A stretch of 36,597 nucleotides of DNA from a virus. The stretch is taken from positions 1 to 36,597 of the IMG/VR virus record IMGVR_UViG_3300017735_000035, one strand, 5' to 3'. This document shows positions 25,401 through 31,680 of the stretch, one piece after another. Position 1 is the stretch's first letter. Each line of letters begins with the position of its first letter. The translations under genes were made by a program, and so were the position numbers. The notes under the pieces were generated by a model. That model was not told the DNA's origin and ran no database searches. It saw only the letters and a list, made by a program, of their open reading frames with translations.

Positions 25401-28400
25401 ATTCAAAAAGTAACTTAGCTTATGCTACTCTTCCATTTGGCCCTGCGGCTTCAGATGCTTTAAGTTTAATACAGCAAGGAATTGTACCTACTCTTGGAAA
25501 CAAAGTACCTTTAGTTTCTGGTAGTTATTTTGGTAAACAAATTTTAGGTGACGATTACGTTACTCATTATAGAAGAAGTTTAAGAAAAACTCAAAAAGAT
25601 GTATTTGGCGAATTTATTCCAGAGTTTGAAAAGTCTGCACCGGTTCCTCGCTATGCTACCGGAAGCGTAGTACGTGGTGCAAGCGCAGCATTTAAAGGGC
25701 TTATGAATAAAGCTTCTGAAATTATGGAGCCTACTGAACTAAGCAATATAAACGCTTCTAAAATTTCAGAACTTACAGAAGGAATGATAGACGGAAAAGC
25801 TATTGAGTCTGTAGCTCGTAATATAGATTCTGAGATTACATCTGCTCAAGCTCTTGGAAATATTTCTTTTGCTGATTACGAACTGTATGAATTAGCTGAA
25901 GCTAATGTTGTTCAAGCTATGAAATATAATCAAAAAACTCAAGAAGAAATAATTTCTAATCCTTTATTCTTAGAAATTGTAGAAGAGACTGACGCTTTAA
26001 AGTCTAATCAAAAACTATATGACTTTCAAAAAAGCTTAGGTTATGATGATGAACAAATACTAGCGCTTAAAACTATTGAGTCTATAGATAAAGACACAGG
26101 TCAAAACAATATAATTTTTGAAAAAGTAAATAATCAAGTTAAAAATATCAAAGCTTTTTACGACAAGGCTAAAATCAAAGTATCTCCAGAAGAAATTGAA
26201 AAAGCTTCTGTAAATAAATATGATGAAGATTCTTTAGATTTTATGCATGACTACTTTAGAAATGAAATTAAAAAAACCTTTCCGCTGTTAAGCGATAAAG
26301 GAGCTTTTGAACTATCTAAAAATGCTATAGTTAAAGTAGCAGCCAAAGGAGATGTAAACTTTTCACGTTTTAAAACTCCTAACATTTCTGCTAAGGCTGA
26401 AGAAAGTGTATTGCTTTCTCCGGAAGCCAGAAAGAAAGCTCAAGAAAAATATGTTGAAGACTCTGAAAACAAAAATACTGTGTACAGGGTTGTTTCAAGC
26501 TATGAGAACGCAGACTCTAATATTTCTTTTCCGTTTGCTCGTGAAGTAGGAACTCACGTAGGAACAAAGGGCGCAGCAGATAAAGTTATGATTAGAGACT
26601 TAGCTTTAGAGTTTACAGGTAATGATGAAAAAGCAGCAATGTCTTTAATGAAACAATACATTGGAACTTCTAAAAGTCCTAAACCTGAAGCTTATGACAA
26701 GTTCTTTAACTATGTTTCATCTGAGTTAAAGAAAAGCGATAAGACTATTAGGCCGTACACTATGCAGGAAGGCTACATTAATGTTAAAAAGCCTTTAATT
26801 ATTGAGGAAGACATGCCTAGCTGGAGAGCTGAATATATTATTCAAGACATGGAGTCTATTTCAACAGTAATTAAAGCTGCTAAATCTCAAGGAGCTAAAA
26901 TATCTGAAGAAGATATTGACATGATAGATATTCTTCAGATTGAATCAGATGATTATGTTAAGTACATAGGGGCAGACACCAAGCCATACTCAACTCCGCT
27001 AGAAAAAGTTGAGATGGATTTACAACGTGCTGAGTTTAATATGAAGTTTAAAGACTTTATAAACAAACTAGGGTTTGATTCTATTAAATATCGTAACACT
27101 GCCGAGCCTAGTTACGCTGGAGAAGACCCTTATTCTTATATACTCTTTGAGCCTGAGCAGTTTAAGCTGTCTTCTTCAAAGTCTTTTAATACAAAAGACC
27201 CAAGACACGGCTTTGTTTTGGGTGGTGCTGTAAAAACCATTACTAAAGGAGCTAAAGCTTTTGCACCTAAAATGGATTCAGGTTTCTTTAGTGCTGCACA
27301 CAAAGCAGCTTTACAGTTAGAAGGCTCTAAGCCAAGACCGGGACAGTCTTTCTTGAACGAGTTAAAGAAAAAAGAAAACGTAAGCGATGAAGAGCTTGAG
27401 TGGACTGGCGCTGTTGAAAAGTTCGGCAACAGCAACCCTGCAACTAAAGAAGAAGTCCAGCAGTTTTTTGAAGACAATGACTTCGACTTTGAGGTTCAGG
27501 TAGGTCGCAGTAAGCCAGAAAAAGTAGAAGCAATAGACGATATGCCTACACTTGTAGGAGATGAGCTAGACGAAGATGATGCTTTCTGGGCTTGGGCAGA
27601 AGAAAACTATCCGCACGATGTAGATATGCTGGATGACTTGGTTGATAACCCAGAACAGTTTGACGCTTGGTTTAATTCTAAACAAGAAGAGTTTTTAGGT
27701 AAAACTGAAGGTGACTTTGTAACTCAATCGGCACACTTAGACTATTCGTTTGAAGGAGCAAATACACAGAACTACCGTGAGCTTGTAATTTCAGTTCCAG
27801 ATAAATTCAAAAAAGTTGATTTAGATTATGTAAACACGATACATCATCCCGAAAGCAAAAACCAAATAGCTCATGTGCGCTTGGCTGATGTTGAGCAAAC
27901 TGATGATGCGTTTACTAAAACTTTGTTGATTGATGAAATACAGTCAGATGCCCATCAAACTGCTACAGGTAAAGATGGTAGAGGTTATTTAACAACAGAA
28001 AAAGCAAACGCAAAAGCTTTAAAGCGAAAAGAACTAGAAGAGCGCAGGCAAAAAATAAATAACTCAGACATTTCTGAAGAAGAAAAAGATAAACTATTAG
28101 ATGAACTCTTAGCAGATGCTCAAAATGCAGGCGTAGTATTTGATTCGTCTGATGTTCCAGACCTTCCACTTAAAAAGGACAAGCAATGGGGCGCTGTTGG
28201 CCTCCGTCAGGCTATGAAGGTAGCAGCGGAAGAAGGCTACGACCAAGTTGCTTTAACTACTGGGCGTTTACAGGCTGAAAGAAATAGAAAAATAATGGAA
28301 GCTACAGACACTACTTTAATAAAAACTCCTAGTGGACGTTATCAAATAGACTCAGATGTTCCGGTAGCAAACGAACAAGCCATTTACAATACATTTGAAG

Positions 28401-29962
28401 AAGCCGAGTCTGAATTAAAAAAATATTTAGGGGAAAAGAACGCACAAAAACTTATTAAATCTGTTCCAGAAAAAGACGGCGATAGAACTTATTGGACTTT
28501 AGACGAACCTCACACAGTAAAGAGAGGCGGCCAAAAGTATATGGACTTTTATGACCGCACTCTACAAAAGATTTGGAAGCGAGACTTTGCTAAGAAGTAC
28601 GGTGTAGATATTAAGATGGTGGAGTACAAGCAAAACGATAAGACTGTACAACTTCCAACTCTTGAAATGACTGAAAAGATGAGGGAAGATATTCTCAAAG
28701 GATTAAAGATGTTTGCTGAAGGCGGCTATGTAATTCAAAAAGGCGACACGCTTTCTCAAATTGCTAGAGACGAAGGAATGACTATAGCTGAAATAGCTAA
28801 GCTAAATAACATTCAAGACGTAAACAAAATATATGCTGGACAAACATTAACTTTCGGTCAGGATATGTCTACTGATATATCTAATAAAGCTGAAATAATA
28901 AAAGAATCAGAGCCTGTCATAGAATCTAAGCAGGATGTGTTTGAAGGTGTACCTAAAAAAATAAGCGACATTACATCTAGCATAGCAGAAAAGTCTGATG
29001 TTGTTATTGACACTGTAGAATCAACAGCCGATAAGCTGTCAGATGTTTCTAAAGATGTACAAAGTACAATATCAGAAACATTTGATGACGTTAAAGAAAC
29101 TGTTAGCGGTGCTACAGGCCGTACACTTTCAGCATTAAAAAAGCTAGTGGGTTCTGACTTTAGTTCTAGAGGTCGTACAGCAGAGAACACAACAGGAGCT
29201 ACAGCAGCGCCTAAGCCTACATCCATTATGGGTGATATGACTATGGAGCAGGTACGCGAAGCTAACACATCTGATGCACCTGACCTGTCAGATGTTAAAA
29301 TGCCAGACGTAGACTTTAGTTCTAAAGGGCGTACAGCAGAAAACACTGCGGGTACTACAGAAGAGCCTAAAGAAATAAAACTACCAGCAATAGAGTTTAA
29401 GCCTAAAGATATTGAGATAGAATCTGAAAAGCAGATGGAAGACCAAGAAAGTCTTGTAGATACGCTAAAAGGTTTTTATAATGCTTCACAATCTCAAGTA
29501 GCTAAAAACCTTATTGCGTTTTTTAACCCGCTTGCTGGTGATAAAACAGAAGACGATTACAACCCACAAGTTGTTGACGCGCTAGGATTTGCTGCTGCTA
29601 ATGCTTTGAAGAAAAACAAAAGCACTATCGACTACGGTGACTATAACTTAAAAGAATCTAATGTTAGGGCGCAGGTCGGAAGCGCAGCGCAAAGAAAGCG
29701 TGACAATTTAGAAGCTCGTATGAAGTCTGGTGACATCACACCCACAGAAGAAGCAGCATTTTCTGTAGGTGGAGGAGGCGTAACTGTAGAAGGCGACAAG
29801 GTTTACGTTACAGACACATACGACTTTAGCAAACTAGAAAGACAAATAAACTCTGTTCTTCCTGATGACTATGCAAGGCTTAGAGACTGGATAAGCAACT
29901 ACAAGGGTAATGAATTTAAGAGCAAGATATTTGTTGGCACATTGAAGGACTTAGGGCTATGA
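22412..29962 (+). CDS. Giant polyvalent ejection protein with channel-like, ART-like and LysM domains
   Basis: The protein has 2516 residues. Residues about 1-100 are acidic. Hydrophobic Gly/Ala stretches (about 150-190, 245-267, 687-713, 903-960) and a large helical body with DNYVPRMW near 520 suggest a membrane-interacting ejection part. Residues about 1357-1590 look like an ADP-ribosyltransferase domain of polyvalent phage proteins: YRVVSS...GTHVGT at the start, YINVKKPL in the middle, and LGFDSIKYRN...YSYILFEPEQFKL at the end. Residues about 1770-2100 form a second recurrent phage domain (QNYRELVISVP, LLIDEIQSDAHQ, GYDQVALTTGRLQAER). A LysM peptidoglycan-binding repeat spans 2106-2148. 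GG-motifs mark the borders. Its stop overlaps the peptidase start (ATGA). It probably takes the T7 gp16 role, with added host-directed functions. Confidence 0.82.
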   Translation: MKEENSNTYTGSAYDGSDWELYTEGEGSERGIMESGENVFTPPDYSVTDWENDEVVLSSFEILTDYLAEEQGLGSYIIDQAATGQTTDPAEYMRDLTMRLGAPLALAKAMENAPENVKKAFRTMKTRWDKAEISGLGERLEAVVDYSADVVFSPENVLTLGSLLSGVTTGGTSAAAGLAARKTGQQAASRTLMNAVRATAAAQSKNPYKASALIGATYGGADAHIQQELNIAADIQDDYSVSDTVFGTAASAVAGMGLYAAGSKLANKYFRDGTKPAKELSVREANQYFDEALEGDFIPASGGNVIEEALRISGPEGSIAKTVEGADDALNSAASKFAEDLGGGEKTRKEILAMIRAAADAESTVEGQTSRIKQGLYTIASDLSGNFLGKGAGILSPITKFSGTAAQLQKKLSHEFGIKYKVQDEVVQKDLSEVQREVTGKFNERFRVIVDSLSLSEMDTKLATDINDALSKSMRSEKTINHPQFNDETNSAIAKAATEAKALYNEMGVQLNDIGVIDKLVDNYVPRMWSRSAIEANPNKLLDLFVQKAGMSKAEARRTVNNMLDVKNQVDQGTSSGYFFSSKRKIDTIGNDADFEEFLNSDVLGALHAYTYQAGKSVAKHRVLGVNNFEQFKGFYVNRIRKEMTDNGENFTPKIERQLEKLYRTATGEGMERYGKTAQTAVDAYSFTNRVALLGLATLSSLTEVFINLGKAGAVNSVKGFKEALSTSHKTITKDMQSKLMTENGLTAKEALSEMRNFSIHVDQALAQVGDRLAGDELVSEGMQTASNKFFRITLLDQWTKFVQNVSFASGKNLINDNITKLASRYKNKTLDSDGEVLAGELAELGIDWKKAVDWHNSGAKTDNDFYKTDFLGGAARYTNSVVLQPTAMSGIKPLLFSNPKTAVMFQLLSYPAAFTNTVLKGATKAMIKAPKRNAPKLLAAGAIMTGMARWTNYVRTGGENEKNKTEFEITKEAIARWGGNGLLLDSLKRAQTAAKYSKSNLAYATLPFGPAASDALSLIQQGIVPTLGNKVPLVSGSYFGKQILGDDYVTHYRRSLRKTQKDVFGEFIPEFEKSAPVPRYATGSVVRGASAAFKGLMNKASEIMEPTELSNINASKISELTEGMIDGKAIESVARNIDSEITSAQALGNISFADYELYELAEANVVQAMKYNQKTQEEIISNPLFLEIVEETDALKSNQKLYDFQKSLGYDDEQILALKTIESIDKDTGQNNIIFEKVNNQVKNIKAFYDKAKIKVSPEEIEKASVNKYDEDSLDFMHDYFRNEIKKTFPLLSDKGAFELSKNAIVKVAAKGDVNFSRFKTPNISAKAEESVLLSPEARKKAQEKYVEDSENKNTVYRVVSSYENADSNISFPFAREVGTHVGTKGAADKVMIRDLALEFTGNDEKAAMSLMKQYIGTSKSPKPEAYDKFFNYVSSELKKSDKTIRPYTMQEGYINVKKPLIIEEDMPSWRAEYIIQDMESISTVIKAAKSQGAKISEEDIDMIDILQIESDDYVKYIGADTKPYSTPLEKVEMDLQRAEFNMKFKDFINKLGFDSIKYRNTAEPSYAGEDPYSYILFEPEQFKLSSSKSFNTKDPRHGFVLGGAVKTITKGAKAFAPKMDSGFFSAAHKAALQLEGSKPRPGQSFLNELKKKENVSDEELEWTGAVEKFGNSNPATKEEVQQFFEDNDFDFEVQVGRSKPEKVEAIDDMPTLVGDELDEDDAFWAWAEENYPHDVDMLDDLVDNPEQFDAWFNSKQEEFLGKTEGDFVTQSAHLDYSFEGANTQNYRELVISVPDKFKKVDLDYVNTIHHPESKNQIAHVRLADVEQTDDAFTKTLLIDEIQSDAHQTATGKDGRGYLTTEKANAKALKRKELEERRQKINNSDISEEEKDKLLDELLADAQNAGVVFDSSDVPDLPLKKDKQWGAVGLRQAMKVAAEEGYDQVALTTGRLQAERNRKIMEATDTTLIKTPSGRYQIDSDVPVANEQAIYNTFEEAESELKKYLGEKNAQKLIKSVPEKDGDRTYWTLDEPHTVKRGGQKYMDFYDRTLQKIWKRDFAKKYGVDIKMVEYKQNDKTVQLPTLEMTEKMREDILKGLKMFAEGGYVIQKGDTLSQIARDEGMTIAEIAKLNNIQDVNKIYAGQTLTFGQDMSTDISNKAEIIKESEPVIESKQDVFEGVPKKISDITSSIAEKSDVVIDTVESTADKLSDVSKDVQSTISETFDDVKETVSGATGRTLSALKKLVGSDFSSRGRTAENTTGATAAPKPTSIMGDMTMEQVREANTSDAPDLSDVKMPDVDFSSKGRTAENTAGTTEEPKEIKLPAIEFKPKDIEIESEKQMEDQESLVDTLKGFYNASQSQVAKNLIAFFNPLAGDKTEDDYNPQVVDALGFAAANALKKNKSTIDYGDYNLKESNVRAQVGSAAQRKRDNLEARMKSGDITPTEEAAFSVGGGGVTVEGDKVYVTDTYDFSKLERQINSVLPDDYARLRDWISNYKGNEFKSKIFVGTLKDLGL

Positions 29963-30321
29963 GCGAATTTAAATACTTTGAACTAGAAGACTTTAATTGC
30001 CAAGAAACTGGCGAAAACGAGATGTCAAGGGACTTTATACACAAGCTTGACGAACTGCGGGAGGCATGCGGCTTTCCGTTTATTATCACGAGTGGTTACA
30101 GAAGTCCAAATCACTCCATTGAAAAACGTAAGGAGAAAGCAGGAAAACATGCCCAAGGTATTGCAGCCGACATTAAAGCGGCAAATGGTTATCAAAGATA
30201 CAAGATTGTGGAAGAAGCTATTAAGATGGGATTTAATGGTATTGGAGTCGCTCGTACTTTCATCCATGTGGATAGCAGGATTTGTGGAGCTGACAAAGCT
30301 CCTGTGATGTGGTGTTATTAA
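29959..30321 (+). CDS. Peptidase M15-type zinc peptidoglycan peptidase (endolysin)
   Basis: The 120-residue protein is a compact M15_3-family enzyme that cuts peptide cross-links of peptidoglycan. The zinc ligands of this fold are visible: His64 and Asp71 in GKHAQGIAADI and His103 in FIHVD, with Asp105 after it. ITSGYRSPNH upstream and MWCY at the C-terminus are also family signatures. It has no signal peptide, so it needs a holin to reach the wall, and one follows 12 bases later. The start overlaps the giant gene's stop by four bases. It may also act as part of the virion, since it is translated together with a LysM-bearing ejection protein. Confidence 0.9.
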   Translation: MSEFKYFELEDFNCQETGENEMSRDFIHKLDELREACGFPFIITSGYRSPNHSIEKRKEKAGKHAQGIAADIKAANGYQRYKIVEEAIKMGFNGIGVARTFIHVDSRICGADKAPVMWCY

Positions 30322-30333
30322 GGGGATATACTT

Positions 30334-30732
30334 ATGTTGCAATCATTGATTGGGCCGGTTACTGGACTGTTAGATAAATTCATAGAAGATAAAGACAAAA
30401 AGAATGCTATTGCTTTTGAGCTTAGTACGATGGCAGAAAAACACGCACAAGAACTTGCTAAAGGCCAGATTGAAGTAAACAAAGCTGAAGCAGCGCACAA
30501 AAGTTTGTTTGTTGCGGGTTGGCGACCAGCCGTTGGGTGGGTTTGTGTGTTTGGCATGGCCGGGAATTTTATTACTATTCCAATTACTAACATGATTTTA
30601 GAGCTTCTTGAATCAAGTGTCACTGTTCCTTTAATACCTACTGGAGAAATGATGCCTGTATTAATGGGCATGTTAGGTTTAGGTGCTATGCGAACCGCAG
30701 AAAAAGTTAAAGGCGTTCAAAGGGAGAAGTAA
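30334..30732 (+). CDS. Three-helix holin (Holin_3TMs type)
   Basis: The 132-residue protein starts after an AAGGGGA site. An N-terminal helix is followed by a charged KGQIEVNKAEAAHKSLFVAGWRPAVGWVC segment, then membrane helices around residues 50-75, 80-98 and 105-120, ending LMGMLGLGAMRTAEK. The AEAxHxSLFVAGWRPxxGWVC pattern and the GMLGLGxxRTxEK end are the signature of the holin family first described for gene-transfer-agent release. It follows the peptidase immediately, so the pair is the clearest lysis cassette here: holin opens the membrane, peptidase cuts the wall. Confidence 0.88.
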   Translation: MLQSLIGPVTGLLDKFIEDKDKKNAIAFELSTMAEKHAQELAKGQIEVNKAEAAHKSLFVAGWRPAVGWVCVFGMAGNFITIPITNMILELLESSVTVPLIPTGEMMPVLMGMLGLGAMRTAEKVKGVQREK

Positions 30733-30733
30733 T

Positions 30734-30916
30734 ATGGCAGCTAAAAAGAAATCAACAGTTAATAAGGCAGGTAACTATACTAAGCCTACTATGCGTAAGA
30801 ACTTGTTTAATAAAATTAAAGCAGGTTCAAAAGGTGGTAAGGCGGGTCAATGGTCAGCTCGCAAGGCTCAGATGCTTGCGAAGGAATATAAAGCTAAAGG
30901 GGGAGGTTACAAGTAA
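30734..30916 (+). CDS. 60-aa highly basic protein A of a three-gene set
   Basis: The start chosen is the ATG at 30734, which has GGGAGAAG upstream, rather than a longer in-frame start within the holin gene. The 60 residues are Lys-rich: AAKKKSTVNKAGNYTKPTMRK, then a GSKGGKAGQWSARKAQMLAKEYK core and a GGGYK end. I recall the 'KKSTVNKAGNYTKP...GQWSARKAQMLAKxYK' pattern from many marine phage genomes, always without an assigned function. The charge suggests nucleic acid or acidic-surface binding. Its stop overlaps the next start (TAATG). Confidence 0.78.
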   Translation: MAAKKKSTVNKAGNYTKPTMRKNLFNKIKAGSKGGKAGQWSARKAQMLAKEYKAKGGGYK

Positions 30917-31170
30917 TGGCGCTTAAAAAATCACAGAAGTCTTTAAAGAAATGGACTAAAGAAGAGTGGGGTACTAAGTCAGGTAAACCTAGTACCCAAG
31001 GAAAGAAGGCAACTGGGGAGCGCTATCTGCCTAAGAAAGCTAGGCAGGCTTTAAGCTCTAAGGAGTATGCGGCAACCACAAAGAAGAAGCGAGCTGACAC
31101 TAAGAAAGGTAAGCAGCACAGCGCTCAACCCAAAAAGATTGCAAAGAAAACACGGAGCTATAGAAAATGA
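30916..31170 (+). CDS. 84-aa highly basic protein B of a three-gene set
   Basis: The gene is translationally coupled to its neighbours, with TAATG before and ATGA after. The product is very basic (Lys, Arg, Thr, Ser, Gln), with SLKKWTKEEWGTKSGKPSTQG, GERYLPKKARQALSSKEYAAT and a Lys/Arg-rich end. I recall homologous small proteins in marine viruses and contigs under uncharacterised family names, but cannot state the number with certainty. It probably binds DNA or RNA, perhaps as a condensing or packaged protein; this is inference from charge. Confidence 0.78.
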   Translation: MALKKSQKSLKKWTKEEWGTKSGKPSTQGKKATGERYLPKKARQALSSKEYAATTKKKRADTKKGKQHSAQPKKIAKKTRSYRK

Positions 31171-31457
31171 GCAAGAAAAAAGACCCACGTTTAGCTAGAG
31201 CAGGAGTAAGCGGATATAATAAACCGAAGCGTACACCGAATCACCCGAAGAAAAGCCATATTGTTGTGGCAAAAGAAGGCGACAAAATCAAGACAATCCG
31301 ATACGGAGAGCAGGGAGCCAAGACAGCAGGTAAGCCAAAAGCCGGTGAGTCAGAAAAGATGAAGAAAAAACGTGCAAGTTTTAAAGCCCGCCATGCTAAG
31401 AACATTGCCAAGGGCAAAATGTCTGCGGCATATTGGGCTAATAAATCTAAGTGGTAG
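31167..31457 (+). CDS. 96-aa highly basic protein C of a three-gene set
   Basis: The third coupled basic protein has a more structured look. DPRLARAGVSGYNKPKRTPNHP is followed by a beta-type SHIVVAKEGDKIKTIRYGEQG segment, then FKARHAKNIAKGKMSAAYWANKSKW. This pattern is strongly conserved in my memory of marine phage genomes, yet no function is attached. The central strand pair and basic ends could form a small nucleic-acid-binding fold. It is the last gene of the late module and overlaps the opposing operon's last gene by 11 bases. Confidence 0.8.
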   Translation: MSKKKDPRLARAGVSGYNKPKRTPNHPKKSHIVVAKEGDKIKTIRYGEQGAKTAGKPKAGESEKMKKKRASFKARHAKNIAKGKMSAAYWANKSKW

Positions 31458-31668
31458 AGAAGGCTGTTAGCTCACGCTCAAGGTAGTCGTGCATCTTCTC
31501 TAGCTTGGGTTTAGCGTCACGGATAATCTTACGCACGAGCATCAGCTCATCACCCTTAAACACTTCATGTAGTCGGTCTTCGGGGAGGCCACCCATCTCA
31601 GTTAGGATGGCCCCCGAATGATTGACAATAATTTTAAACGATAGTATATTAGCTTCCTTTGCTTTCAT
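31447..31668 (-). CDS. 73-aa protein ending the minus-strand operon, unknown
   Basis: The gene has a strong AAGGAGATATAC leader right before its ATG and follows the reductase by 10 bases. The product is mixed in charge: a likely beta start (NILSFKIIVNHSGAILTEMG) and a helical end (DELMLVRKIIRDAKPKLEKMHDYLERELTAF). I see no membrane segment and no known motif. Good translation signals suggest a real, well-expressed small protein. Its 3' end overlaps the convergent basic-protein gene. I cannot assign a function. Confidence 0.7.
   Translation of the reverse strand: MKAKEANILSFKIIVNHSGAILTEMGGLPEDRLHEVFKGDELMLVRKIIRDAKPKLEKMHDYLERELTAFSTT
31455..31502. repeat. Inverted repeat at the convergent gene ends
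   Basis: TAGAGAAG (31455-31462) and CTTCTCTA (31495-31502) are perfect complements with 32 bases between them. The repeat sits at the meeting point of the two transcription units and could fold in either transcript. No T-run follows on either side, so a classical terminator is not supported. It may be chance, because one arm lies in coding sequence. Confidence 0.35.
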
Positions 31669-31680
31669 GTATATCTCCTT
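31666..31680 (-). promoter_or_regulatory. Strong ribosome binding site resembling the T7 gene 10 leader
   Basis: Read on the minus strand, AAGGAGATATACATG precedes and includes the start of the 73-aa gene. It differs from the well-known T7 gene 10 initiation leader only by two bases less of spacing. It overlaps the end of the reductase gene. This predicts strong translation of an otherwise unknown small protein. Confidence 0.65.

Noticed and set aside
28858-29346. 162-codon antisense frame at the end of the giant gene
   Set aside because: It is Ser/Val-rich and is a shadow of the repetitive sense strand.
22412-29962. Possible fusion of several genes by sequencing error in the 7.5-kb frame
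   Set aside because: The frame is continuous with consistent codon use, and giant multi-domain proteins of this make-up are known in phages and mobile elements.
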